A stretch of DNA of 6,786 bases from Flavobacteriales bacterium (GCA_007129985.1 SKUL01000328.1:1-6786); one strand, 5' to 3'; shown: positions 1 to 6,435, counted from the stretch's first letter. Numbers and translations: made by a program. Notes: a model not told the origin generated them from the letters alone.

Positions 1-206
1 CAAAGATGCGCAAAAAGAATGGACTACCGCGCAACCTTCAATAAAACCAAAAAGCTAAGGTCTAAGGCAATGAATACTGCACCAAACCATTCTTTACAAG
101 CTATCGAGATGCGTTGCACCAAACCTATATCGCAAGAAAAATGTGACAACTCCTTATTCTTGAACAGAAAATCGCGACATTCGCAGCACACTATACCCTA
201 CTTGTC

Positions 207-677
207 ATGACTTTTCGCTCTGTTGCATTGTTGCTAGTTGTCCTTTTAGCCGGTCTGGGCTGCAAAAAAGAGGAAAATGAAGAAAACACGGTTACCACAC
301 CCAATACTCCCGCGAGGGTGGTTAAATCAAGCTACACCGTGGATGGCGAGACACACAACACCAGCGACATAGAAGTTCAGCACAGCACACTTTCTGACAC
401 CCTGCTTATCACATCCAATTTTTCCGGCAGTACAACCGCCCTTCTTATGTTCCCCATTCTGGGAGAAGGTTCGCACACGGATTTTTCGGAAGCAGTGTGG
501 GTTTTTCAAATTTCCATCGATACTCAATTTTGGGCCTGTTCTGAATGTGTTGCAACTGTTCACGAACACGATGCAGAAGACAAGTGGTACGACGTGAGCA
601 TTAGCGGCGAACTGGCAGGATTTCTTGGCGCTCCCGACCTTACCCTTGATGATGCGCGGATCTCGGTGTTTTACTAG
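207..677 (+). CDS. Small predicted surface lipoprotein of unknown function
   Basis: A 156-residue protein with a lipoprotein signal peptide: a short N-terminus (MTFR), a hydrophobic stretch at about residues 5-17, and a cysteine at residue 19 in the context AGLGC. The lipobox is imperfect, with Gly at -3 and Leu at -2. The residues after the cysteine are KKEENEEN; a Lys followed by acidic residues directly after the cysteine resembles the lipoprotein export signal that sends lipoproteins to the outer surface in Bacteroidota, so I infer an outer-membrane, surface-facing location. A Thr/Pro/Asn-rich linker (about 27-36) leads to a roughly 120-residue domain of alternating polar and hydrophobic residues, likely beta-rich, ending DDARISVFY. 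A CxxC pair lies at Cys111 and Cys114 and could form a disulfide or bind metal. I do not recognise the family. The ATG places the signal peptide correctly. The gene converges on the membrane-protein gene at 722 with 44 bases between the stops and no obvious terminator hairpin. Confidence 0.82.
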   Translation: MTFRSVALLLVVLLAGLGCKKEENEENTVTTPNTPARVVKSSYTVDGETHNTSDIEVQHSTLSDTLLITSNFSGSTTALLMFPILGEGSHTDFSEAVWVFQISIDTQFWACSECVATVHEHDAEDKWYDVSISGELAGFLGAPDLTLDDARISVFY

Positions 678-721
678 GTCATCAACTTTTGCAAAGGCAG
701 TTGCAGCATGCTAATCTCGCT

Positions 722-1378
722 CTACTCTTCGCGGGTCTCCACTTGTTCCAACAACTCCATTGACTTCATCAACGGTGTCCATTCCTTTCCATTGAAGATG
801 AGCTGAAACCATTTGCGATTTCTGTTTTCGTACTTGATATTAAAGAACAGCCAAATAGAAGCACAAGTGAACGCAACTGTAACAGTTACCGGCAATATCC
901 ACTGCACGAGGTTCCAATCTGCAAGCATGGACTCATTCCACCAAAAGGTAGTCCAGACAGGAAGTTGAAGGAAGAGAATACGCGTTACCCAAAGCGTTGA
1001 CATTTTCAAGCGAATCAGTCGTTTTTGTGTTTCTACAACCGGCTCACTCACATCCACCATGTTAATGGTTATCAACTGATAGACATAAACCCACAACGCG
1101 ATAGCGGTAAGAAAAATTTGAATACTTGCCGAAAAGAGAAAAAACTTATTCGCTTCCGAAAATGCATGAAGGTATATTTGAGAGAGCAAAGATGTACCCA
1201 CACCAACCCAAACAGCACCCAGCAATAGCACCAATATTTTCATCGGCTTCATTGAGCCTAAAAGACTTCGAACCTTCATTCGGCTTATGTCCTCAGCGTT
1301 TTTCTTGTTCATTTCAATACTCACTTCCAATTTGTCATGGGCGCTTTGCCATAGATTTTTTAATTCCAACTCATTCAT
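722..1378 (-). CDS. Four-helix membrane protein, putative anti-sigma factor
   Basis: A 218-residue protein encoded 4 bases downstream of the ECF sigma gene, so almost certainly co-transcribed with it. The N-terminal 45 residues are charged and helical (MNELELKNLWQSAHDKLE...), the size and position expected of a cytoplasmic sigma-binding segment. Four hydrophobic segments follow at about residues 47-69, 79-101, 128-147 and 158-180, with a basic loop (QKRLIRLK, 118-125) between the second and third and a charged C-terminal tail from about 181, rich in Glu at the end. There is no His-x3-Cys-x2-Cys zinc anti-sigma motif, FecR domain or periplasmic sensor domain. The anti-sigma role is inferred from gene order and topology only: small membrane proteins next to ECF sigma genes commonly hold the sigma factor at the membrane until a signal arrives. 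It could instead be an unrelated membrane protein or a target of the sigma factor. Homologues are, as far as I know, mostly annotated hypothetical. Confidence 0.8.
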   Translation of the reverse strand: MNELELKNLWQSAHDKLEVSIEMNKKNAEDISRMKVRSLLGSMKPMKILVLLLGAVWVGVGTSLLSQIYLHAFSEANKFFLFSASIQIFLTAIALWVYVYQLITINMVDVSEPVVETQKRLIRLKMSTLWVTRILFLQLPVWTTFWWNESMLADWNLVQWILPVTVTVAFTCASIWLFFNIKYENRNRKWFQLIFNGKEWTPLMKSMELLEQVETREE

Positions 1379-1382
1379 GTGT

Positions 1383-1889
1383 TTATGCTTTTAATTGTGA
1401 AAACCGTGTTCGTAGTTTATCTTTGATACGACCTATCTTTGTGCCGACATTACTCAATGAAATGCCCATTATCGCCGAAATTTCATCGTGACTTTTGTCC
1501 TCCAGGTACAATATTATCAGCGCCTTGTCCAGTTCTTTCAGTTCACTGATAAATTGTTCCAGCAAACTGAGGTGCAGTTCTTTCTCTGAATCCTGATCGG
1601 CAATAATTCCGTCCATATGCTTGGTAAGTTCAGCTTGATTCCTCGTCCTTACCGAACGTTTTCGGTAGAACGAAATAGCCACATTCAGAGAAATCCGGTA
1701 CAACCACGTGGACATTTTGTACTCGTCGTTGTACTTGTGGATGGATTGCCAAATCTGAATCATTATCTCCTGTATCAGGTCTTGTCGGTCCTCGTCATTT
1801 GGACAATATGTGCTGGCAACCTTGAACAAAATTCCTTTGTGTTGTTCAATGATTTGCTGAAAAAACTGCTGTTGCTTTTGTTTGTCCAT
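1383..1889 (-). CDS. ECF-family RNA polymerase sigma factor (sigma-70 family)
   Basis: A 168-residue ECF sigma factor, which directs RNA polymerase to a small set of promoters. Region 2 covers about residues 15-82, including DRQDLIQEIMIQIWQSIHKY (core binding) and STWLYRISLNVAISFYRKR (-10 recognition and melting, residues 60-78). A variable acidic linker (about 83-107) leads to region 4 at about 108-162, with the helix-turn-helix HDEISAIMGISLSNVGTKIG (134-153) for -35 recognition. There is no region 1.1 or 3, and the length is normal for the family. I chose the ATG at 1887-1889. A longer reading from TTG at 1907 adds six residues (MVFSTV) without homology value, and a possible -7 box lies just upstream of that point. 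The ATG overlaps the stop of a possible 48-codon ORF as TGATG. The membrane protein gene downstream is the likely negative regulator. What the sigma factor controls cannot be read from the window; autoregulation is possible. Confidence 0.93.
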   Translation of the reverse strand: MDKQKQQQFFQQIIEQHKGILFKVASTYCPNDEDRQDLIQEIMIQIWQSIHKYNDEYKMSTWLYRISLNVAISFYRKRSVRTRNQAELTKHMDGIIADQDSEKELHLSLLEQFISELKELDKALIILYLEDKSHDEISAIMGISLSNVGTKIGRIKDKLRTRFSQLKA

Positions 1890-2035
1890 CACAGTGCTGA
1901 AAACCAATCTTTGATAAAGATAAAAGATTGCGGGTTATGCCCTGCTCCATTGTGTGAGGCCTTGTCAATTATCTGAAAACCTGCATTGCTATTTTTCAAA
2001 ACGGCCAGGCAAGTAGTAATTCTATTTTTTCTCAT
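1889..2035 (-). CDS. Possible 48-residue ORF abutting the sigma gene, or a gene remnant
   Basis: Reading minus strand from ATG at 2033-2035 gives 48 codons ending in TGA at 1889-1891, which overlaps the sigma ATG by one base (TGATG), the arrangement typical of translationally coupled genes. The peptide begins MRKNRITTCLAVLK, contains IIDKASHNGAGHNP and ends IFIKDWFSAL. Its composition looks protein-like, and a GAGH followed by a short amphipathic tail with Trp-Phe is reminiscent of the end of alpha/beta hydrolases, but this is too short to assign. The frame stays open for seven more codons upstream of the ATG (IVQEHRE) before a TGA, so it could be the last part of a decayed longer gene. No homology can be claimed, and an open frame of this length can occur by chance. 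Confidence 0.27.
   Translation of the reverse strand: MRKNRITTCLAVLKNSNAGFQIIDKASHNGAGHNPQSFIFIKDWFSAL
1915..1922 (-). promoter_or_regulatory. Weak candidate -7 box for the sigma/membrane-protein pair
   Basis: On the minus strand the sequence TATCTTTA matches the Bacteroidota -7 consensus TAnnTTTG at all fixed positions but the last. It lies 25 bases upstream of the chosen ATG at 1889. No convincing TTG -33 element is visible about 20 bases further upstream, and the site would fall inside the possible small ORF at 1889-2035, so this is only a suggestion. If used, transcription would begin near 1908 and the ATG at 1889 would be the first good start. Confidence 0.22.
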
Positions 2036-2353
2036 TTCGCGATGTTCTTGAACGATTCATGTTAACCCATTATTCGCATGACCTTTCAAAAAATCACAGT
2101 TGGATGGCAACTTTTTCAGACGTATGGTGGTTCTACTTGCTCTAAACAATCACTACATCAACCTGTTGTGTGCTACGGACTTTTCTCAGAGCCATTAAGA
2201 TAACGATGTTGAGTTCACCGCAGCCGGACATGTTCAGTACTGCAAGAAAGCTCGTGGATTTACTATATTTTGAAACGAGGAGTTAAGACCGGAGGTATTG
2301 AGAGCTAAGGCAGTAGAGCTGTCGCTATCCGATTTACTTGCTCAACTACTTTT
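2036..2353. other. Intergenic stretch with no supported gene
   Basis: This roughly 318-base stretch between the small ORF and repeat copy A holds no reading frame I can defend. A plus-strand frame open from 2146 with ATG at 2206-2208 reads MLSSPQPDMFSTARKLV and stops after about 26 codons; it has some protein-like character but no recognisable motif and may be the trace of a lost gene. On the minus strand, stops interrupt all three frames often. No tRNA, strong hairpin-plus-T-tract terminator or transposon end is visible. Long non-coding DNA beside repeat copy A fits a locus that has been rearranged. Confidence 0.5.
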
Positions 2354-2450
2354 GTCTCAACTGTGATTAAAATGATTTTGTGATGGACTGCGATTTCTCG
2401 TCAATACCAATAAAGCATAGTGATAATGAAATCATCAACGCAAATCATTT
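2354..2450 (+). repeat. Dispersed intergenic repeat, copy A (degenerate right end)
   Basis: This copy starts GTCTCAACTGTGATT and shares the left arm of copies B and C: over the first 50 bases it matches copy B at about 43 positions, including the unbroken block GATTTTGTGATGGACTG. The right half (CATAGTG..AATGAAATCA..AAATCAT) aligns with the right arm of copy C, but the final GTTCGAGAC is replaced by TTCTCATT, so the terminal inverted repeat is lost. It begins 15 bases beyond the acnA stop codon, so any acnA transcript running on would carry it; a role in 3'-end formation or RNA stability is possible but not shown. No target-site duplication is apparent. Confidence 0.72.
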
Positions 2451-2465
2451 CTCATTGCCAAACAA

Positions 2466-5243
2466 TTATGACCGCAAAAACTGCCGCAACACATAGTGAA
2501 GTATTCCACCATTAAGGTAATACTCTACCTCTATGCGCGAATCCAACCTGCACAGCACTTGAAAATCCACTTTGCTGCCATCTTTGCGCACTGCCGAAAC
2601 ATCCAGCTTTTTTTGGGGTAAAAGCCCTTCTGCAATGCCGCTGATTGAAAACTTCTCCGATCCGTCGAGTTGCAATGTAGAAGCCGATTGCCCTTGCTCA
2701 TATTCGAGAGGCAACACCCCCATTCCCACAAGGTTGCTGCGGTGAATACGTTCGTAGCTTACGGCAATAACTGCCTGAATACCAAGCAATGTGGTTCCCT
2801 TAGCCGCCCAATCGCGCGATGAACCCGAGCCGTATTCTTTACCGGCGAGTACAATCAGCGGAGTATCATCGGCTTTGTATTTCTGTGCGGCTTCAAAAAC
2901 AGTCATCTCCCCTCCGCTCGGAATGTGTTTCGTAAAACCACCTTCATTCTTAGCCAGTTCATTTTTGATGCGCACATTGGCAAAAGTACCGCGTACCATC
3001 ACTTCGTCGTTTCCGCGGCGGGAGCCGTAGGAATTAAAGTAGCGTTGCTCTACACCTCGATTTATGAGGTATTGCCCGGCCGGACTGGTAGCTGCAAAAG
3101 AACCTGCCGGTGAAATATGGTCGGTTGTAATTGAGTCACCAAGCTTAAGCAGCACATGCGCACCCTCAATATCCTTACCAGCAGGGGCTTCATCCGAAAT
3201 ACCCTTGAAAAAGGGTGCTTCTTTGATGTACGTCGATTCGTCATTCCACTTATAGACTTTTCCTTCAGGAGGTTGCATGCGTTTCCACTGCTCATTACCC
3301 TCGAAAATTTCGCCGTAGTTTTTCTCGAAATCGTTCGGCGACAGCACCTTGACCATGAGGCCGTTGATTTCATCATTCGAAGGCCAGATGTCCTTGAGGT
3401 AAACCGGCTCGAGGTTGGGATCATAGCCGAGTGGCTCGTTGTTGAGATCGATATCTACCCTACCCGCCAGCGCATAGGCCACAACTAACATCGGCGACAT
3501 CAAAAAATTCATTTTGACCTGCGGATGCACACGGGCTTCAAAGTTTCGGTTGCCTGAAAGCACTGAAGAAACCACAAGATCGTGATCAGTCACCGCTTGG
3601 GCAATGTGGCGCGGCAGCGGACCGGAATTACCAATACACGACGTGCAGCCATAGCCTACAGTATGAAACCGCAACGCTTCCAGATCGTCCATTAATCCGG
3701 CCTTTTCGAGATAGTCGGTTACTACTTTAGACCCGGGAGCCAGCGAAGTTTTAACCCAGGGTTTAACATCAATTCCGCGTTCAATGGCTTTGCGGGCCAC
3801 AAGTCCCGCTCCGATCATCACACTCGGGTTTGAGGTGTTGGTGCACGAAGTAATGGCTGCTATGACAATTGAACCATCGCTCAAGGAGAAATCGTCATTG
3901 TGCAGACTTACCCGCACCGTTTTAAGACCATCCTGAAGTTTGGTGTCAATTTCCGCCGCAACAACGCGGTCATCTTCACCTTTGTCGGGTTGCGAATTTC
4001 CTCCTTCAGATTTCCAGCGCCCTACTTCCCGCTCGTCTCTGGGAATGTATTTCCGGTGGTGCGCTGATTCGAGTAATTCGCCAAACTTCTGCTTAAAGTC
4101 ACGCATCAGGATTTTGTCCTGCGGACGTTTGGGTCCCGACACCGTGGGTTCAACTGTCCCTAGGTCGAGTTCCACAACCGAACTATAGGTGATTGCGGAC
4201 TCATTCTCGCGCCACAACATATTGGCCTTGCAGTATTTCTCCACGAGGTCAATTTGCTCCTTGCTGCGGTTGGTTTTGGCCATGTAATCGAGCGTCCGGT
4301 TATCAATGGGAAAATAGCTTACGGTGCAGCCAAATTCAGGCGACATGTTCGCGATGGTGGCCCTATCCGGTACGGAGAGGTTGTCGAGACCGTTACCGAA
4401 TACTTCTACAAATTTCCCGACCACACCGTGTTCGCGCAGCAATTGTGTAATGGTGAGCACCATATCGGTGGCGGTGGTTCCCAACGGTAGCTTACCGGTG
4501 AGGTTAAGCCCAACCACCTCGGGCATAATGAAGTAAATTGGTTGACCGAGAATGGCGGCCTCTGCCTCTATTCCTCCTACACCCCATCCTACCACGCCAA
4601 TACCATTGACCATCGGGGTGTGTGAATCAGTTCCGACGAGGGTGTCCGGGAAGACATTGCCATCGCGTTCGATGACGCCTTGGGCGAGGTATTCCAGATT
4701 AACCTGATGGCAAATCCCCATTCCGGGCGGAACGACGGAAAAATTGTCGAAGTTTTGCTGTGCCCATTTGAGGAATTCATAGCGCTCGCCGTTGCGCTCA
4801 TATTCGGCTTCTACGTTTTTCTCGTAGGAAGCGGATGTTCCGAAATAATCCACCTGCACACTGTGGTCAATGACCAGATCAACGGGAATAAGTGGGTTGA
4901 TTTTATCGGGGTTTTTACCTTTTCGCGTGGCTTCTGCACGCAGCGAAGCGATATCTACCACTGCAGGAACTCCAGTAAAATCCTGCATCAGCACGCGGGC
5001 CGGCTTGTAGGGAATATCTTTGTCAGAGGCTTCCGGCTTCCAACCGAGCAATGTTTCAATGTGCTCTTTGGTGATGGCAAAATCATCGTAATTGCGCAGC
5101 ACGTTTTCGAGCAATATGCGTATTGAAAAAGGGAGTTTGTCAATCGAATGTCCTTTTTCGTGAAGCGCTTTCAGGCTCCAATATGTTTTCTCTCCTTTGG
5201 AAGTTTCAAGTTGTTTTTTCGTGTTGTAAGGGTCTTGACTCAT
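2466..5243 (-). CDS. acnA: Aconitate hydratase A (aconitase, 4Fe-4S)
   Basis: A 925-residue cytosolic aconitase that interconverts citrate and isocitrate through cis-aconitate in the citric acid cycle. All hallmarks of the AcnA/IRP1 branch are intact: LPFSIRILLENVLRN near residue 37, GTDSHTPMVNG at about 200, and the three cluster-ligating cysteines Cys467 (SCTNTSNP), Cys533 and Cys536 (GYGCTSCIGNSGPL). Their spacing of 66 and 3 equals that of Cys437, 503 and 506 in human IRP1. TTDHISPAGSF follows at about 705 and the swivel-domain active-site stretch GKEYGSGSSRDWAAKGT at about 801-817. The C-terminus (EVEYYLNGGILHYVLRQFL) is complete. A charged segment at about residues 388-440 makes the protein some 30 residues longer than IRP1. 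I start at ATG 5241-5243 (MSQDPYNTKK). The longer frame from 5294 adds MPRTPPKFVFLGKVQKN, which has no family counterpart and runs across a possible promoter. No frameshift is seen. Repeat copy A follows the stop. Confidence 0.96.
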   Translation of the reverse strand: MSQDPYNTKKQLETSKGEKTYWSLKALHEKGHSIDKLPFSIRILLENVLRNYDDFAITKEHIETLLGWKPEASDKDIPYKPARVLMQDFTGVPAVVDIASLRAEATRKGKNPDKINPLIPVDLVIDHSVQVDYFGTSASYEKNVEAEYERNGERYEFLKWAQQNFDNFSVVPPGMGICHQVNLEYLAQGVIERDGNVFPDTLVGTDSHTPMVNGIGVVGWGVGGIEAEAAILGQPIYFIMPEVVGLNLTGKLPLGTTATDMVLTITQLLREHGVVGKFVEVFGNGLDNLSVPDRATIANMSPEFGCTVSYFPIDNRTLDYMAKTNRSKEQIDLVEKYCKANMLWRENESAITYSSVVELDLGTVEPTVSGPKRPQDKILMRDFKQKFGELLESAHHRKYIPRDEREVGRWKSEGGNSQPDKGEDDRVVAAEIDTKLQDGLKTVRVSLHNDDFSLSDGSIVIAAITSCTNTSNPSVMIGAGLVARKAIERGIDVKPWVKTSLAPGSKVVTDYLEKAGLMDDLEALRFHTVGYGCTSCIGNSGPLPRHIAQAVTDHDLVVSSVLSGNRNFEARVHPQVKMNFLMSPMLVVAYALAGRVDIDLNNEPLGYDPNLEPVYLKDIWPSNDEINGLMVKVLSPNDFEKNYGEIFEGNEQWKRMQPPEGKVYKWNDESTYIKEAPFFKGISDEAPAGKDIEGAHVLLKLGDSITTDHISPAGSFAATSPAGQYLINRGVEQRYFNSYGSRRGNDEVMVRGTFANVRIKNELAKNEGGFTKHIPSGGEMTVFEAAQKYKADDTPLIVLAGKEYGSGSSRDWAAKGTTLLGIQAVIAVSYERIHRSNLVGMGVLPLEYEQGQSASTLQLDGSEKFSISGIAEGLLPQKKLDVSAVRKDGSKVDFQVLCRLDSRIEVEYYLNGGILHYVLRQFLRS

Positions 5244-5261
5244 GTTTTTTTGGACTTTGCC

Positions 5262-5269
5262 TAAAAATA
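5262..5269 (-). promoter_or_regulatory. Candidate -7 box of acnA
   Basis: On the minus strand TATTTTTA matches TAnnTTTG except at the last base, and it sits 18 bases before the chosen acnA ATG, giving a short leader. It is preceded by AAAATTTG. No TTG -33 element at the expected distance is clear. If real, it supports the ATG at 5243 over the upstream ATG at 5294, because transcripts would begin downstream of the latter. Confidence 0.3.
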
Positions 5270-5357
5270 CAAATTTTGGGGGAGTACGGGGCATGGTAGC
5301 AGATTGGTCAGATCAACCCGGGTGCTTACGCTCGTAGCCACATCGGTTTGACTGAAC

Positions 5358-5441
5358 TCAATAGGGCCGGAGGTTTTGAAAACTGTGCAACCGGGTATAG
5401 CGCTTGATACGCTCAGCCGCCTCAAGCATATCTTCAATCAA
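5358..5441 (-). pseudogene. Truncated HEPN (HepT/DUF86-like) toxin gene, first ~27 codons only
   Basis: Directly at the end of the MNT gene, in another frame, the minus strand reads LLIEDMLEAAERIKRYT, then RLHSFQNLRPY and a TGA at 5358-5360. The pattern (L-x-x-I/L-L-E-A-x-E-R-I-x-R-Y-T, then S-F) is what I know from the N-terminus of HepT/DUF86 HEPN proteins, the toxin partners of MNT nucleotidyltransferases in type VII toxin-antitoxin pairs. The frame overlaps the MNT stop by 8 bases if read from TTG at 5439-5441, the tight coupling usual for this pair; an internal ATG lies at 5427-5429. A complete HEPN protein is about 110-140 residues. Only about 115 bases separate this stop from the acnA start, so the C-terminal two thirds, including the RNase motif Rx4-6H, are absent and not merely frameshifted. 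It should be non-functional. The short length limits certainty. Confidence 0.62.
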
Positions 5442-5748
5442 TAACTTCGTGTCGCACTAAGACATACTTCAAGTCAGACTCAATTGATTTAAAATACCCC
5501 GGCTTGACAGCATTTCTAGGAATGAGGTCAACCTTGATGTCCAGCAGGGATTCGATTTCCTCCGTCAGGTCGATGAAACGGATACCAATACGGCCGTTAA
5601 ATTCAACCAGGATATCCACATCACTTATGTCACTTTGCTCATTGCGGGCATACGAGCCAAAAACAGCCATCGATTTTAAGGGATAGCGCGAAAAAAGCCG
5701 CGACTTGTGGCTGTTCAATATGGCCGTTATTTCCGGAAGTGTTTTCAT
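5434..5748 (-). CDS. MNT-type nucleotidyltransferase (MntA-like antitoxin)
   Basis: A 104-residue minimal nucleotidyltransferase with the catalytic signature in order: Gly31-Ser32 in FGSYARNEQSD, Asp43-x-Asp45 in SDVDILVEF exactly ten residues later, and the third acidic residue Asp74 in IKVDLIPR. The length is normal for a stand-alone MNT domain. Proteins of this family with an adjacent HEPN gene act as antitoxins that transfer AMP from ATP onto a Tyr of the HEPN toxin. Here the catalytic residues are all present but the partner is reduced to a stump (5358-5441), so this is probably an orphan that survives after loss of its toxin, or one that acts on a HEPN partner elsewhere. The ATG at 5746-5748 is preceded five bases upstream by a perfect TAnnTTTG box. 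Repeat copy B lies 37 bases upstream, separating this gene from the RelE-type pair. Confidence 0.9.
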   Translation of the reverse strand: MKTLPEITAILNSHKSRLFSRYPLKSMAVFGSYARNEQSDISDVDILVEFNGRIGIRFIDLTEEIESLLDIKVDLIPRNAVKPGYFKSIESDLKYVLVRHEVID

Positions 5749-5753
5749 CCTAA

Positions 5754-5761
5754 CAAAAATA
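5754..5761 (-). promoter_or_regulatory. -7 box (TAnnTTTG) of the MNT gene
   Basis: Minus-strand TATTTTTG fits the Bacteroidota -7 consensus fully and ends five bases before the MNT ATG, so the transcript would have almost no leader. No clear TTG -33 element is seen about 20 bases upstream. The start of repeat copy B is only 24 bases further upstream of the box, so the repeat occupies the place where the -33 region and any operator would be. Confidence 0.42.
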
Positions 5762-5785
5762 AGGCTTTATACGATTCGGGGGGAT

Positions 5786-5861
5786 GTCTCAACTATGATT
5801 CCTCTGATTTTGTGATGGACTGTGATTTCTCGCCACCACTGCAAAAATCATAGTTCAAGAC
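5786..5861 (+). repeat. Dispersed intergenic repeat, copy B (76 bases, short form)
   Basis: It runs from GTCTCAACTATGATT to AATCATAGTTCAAGAC; the ends are imperfect inverted repeats (GTCT, one or two bases, AACTATGATT). Over the first 50 bases it matches copy C at 44. It lacks a 26-base unit of the right arm that is present in copy C between two direct AAATCATAG repeats, plus two bases in the central loop, which accounts for the whole 28-base length difference. It fills the space between the toxin stop (25 bases away) and the promoter of the MNT gene, with no reading frame. In RNA it would form a stem from the terminal arms with a purely single-stranded or weakly paired middle. Confidence 0.8.
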
Positions 5862-5886
5862 TGTTTTATGCAGAGATATCAAGTTA

Positions 5887-6198
5887 TCAAAAAGAAGTAA
5901 TGATCTTCTCCAATTTATCCGGATCATCGCGGTTGTCCCAAAATGCCAGGATGAAAATAGATGTATCGGAAACACGATAAAATATGCTAAAGTGGCCCAT
6001 GGGGCTTACCCGTGTGCCAGGAAATTCTGACTCCCTGAAAATAAATGGTCGTTTGGCAATGGCACTCGTACGATTGTGGATTTCGGCAATGAGCTTTTTA
6101 GGATAGGCCGAGGATTTATTCCGCTTCTTCCAATACTGCAAAACAACCCGCCGCTGCTTTCTCGCCGTGCTGGTCCATATTACTGTTCGTCCAGCCAA
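5887..6198 (-). CDS. RelE/ParE-family toxin of a type II toxin-antitoxin pair
   Basis: A 103-residue basic protein with the fold-defining pattern of the RelE/ParE superfamily: an N-terminal strand (TVIWTSTARKQ), two helices with RRVVLQYWKKRNKSSAYPKK (about 16-35) and IAEIHNRTSAIAKRP, then the C-terminal beta sheet TRVSPMGHFSIFYRVSDT (62-79) and IFILAFWDNRDDPDKL (81-96). Family members are either ribosome-dependent mRNA endonucleases or gyrase inhibitors; this Bacteroidota subgroup, with FxIFYR and FWDNRxDPxKL near the end, cannot be assigned to either from sequence alone. The ATG at 6196-6198 lies inside the antitoxin gene, a 19-base overlap implying translational coupling so that toxin is made only with antitoxin. 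The gene is full length and has no visible lesions. Repeat copy B follows the stop by 25 bases. Confidence 0.9.
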   Translation of the reverse strand: MAGRTVIWTSTARKQRRVVLQYWKKRNKSSAYPKKLIAEIHNRTSAIAKRPFIFRESEFPGTRVSPMGHFSIFYRVSDTSIFILAFWDNRDDPDKLEKIITSF

Positions 6199-6422
6199 TC
6201 CAAATCCTCCTGATCCATCTGGTCTTGTGAAATGGTACGACCGTATTTAATGTCGTCCTCGCTCAGCTGCAACATGCGCCGCTGTGCCTCAGTGATTTTC
6301 ACCTTTTCTTCAGGATTCATTTTAGAGCGCAGCAATTGATCCAGCGCCCGAAGCAAGCCCTCATCCTGAATGGTGAGAAGCTTATCGATCAACCGGTCTC
6401 TGAGTACATCTATGGCAGGCAT
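6180..6422 (-). CDS. Antitoxin of the RelE/ParE-type pair
   Basis: An 80-residue acidic protein preceding and overlapping the toxin gene by 19 bases, the classical antitoxin-first order. The N-terminal half (MPAIDVLRDRLIDKLLTIQDEGLLRALDQLL) is helical and probably mediates dimerisation. The C-terminal half, with KITEAQRRMLQLSEDDIKYGRTISQDQMDQEDLDWL, is the acidic, probably flexible part expected to wrap around and neutralise the toxin; the MLxxSExDIKYGRxIS pattern is common in Bacteroidota antitoxins next to this toxin type. No ribbon-helix-helix, HTH or AbrB DNA-binding motif is evident, so autorepression is uncertain. I prefer the ATG at 6420-6422. A start at 6467 would add 15 residues (MRIYPFLLIFDQNLI) that overlap a candidate promoter and a separate upstream frame. 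Confidence 0.86.
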   Translation of the reverse strand: MPAIDVLRDRLIDKLLTIQDEGLLRALDQLLRSKMNPEEKVKITEAQRRMLQLSEDDIKYGRTISQDQMDQEDLDWLDEQ

Positions 6423-6435
6423 AATAAGGTTTTGA

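Noticed and set aside
19..210. 63-codon plus-strand open frame at the left edge
   Set aside because: The sequence has no recognisable motif, signal peptide or promoter, runs into the lipoprotein start, and looks like chance; a minus-strand frame over the same bases is about as long. Nothing in 1-206 is supportable.
678..721. Bidirectional terminator between the convergent genes
   Set aside because: Only short GC-containing repeats (GCAGTTGCAGCATGC) are present, with no stable stem followed by a T tract on either strand.
1126..1491. 121-codon plus-strand frame opposite the membrane protein and sigma genes
   Set aside because: It lies antisense to two well-supported genes in minus-strand frames and has no family features of its own.
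1890..1907. TTG start for the sigma factor at 1907
   Set aside because: It needs a rare start codon, adds six residues outside the family fold, and the internal ATG is the natural start.
2354..2450. Insertion sequence end or MITE with target-site duplication
   Set aside because: No matching direct repeats flank any of the three copies, and copy A lacks the right terminus, so a transposon class cannot be claimed.
5244..5294. Upstream ATG extension of aconitase by 17 residues
   Set aside because: The added residues have no counterpart in the family, and they cross a candidate -7 box; the ATG at 5243 gives a normal N-terminus.
5301..5357. Continuation of the HEPN frame after a frameshift
   Set aside because: Neither other frame downstream of the stop resembles HEPN sequence, and fewer than 120 bases remain before acnA, too few for the missing catalytic part.
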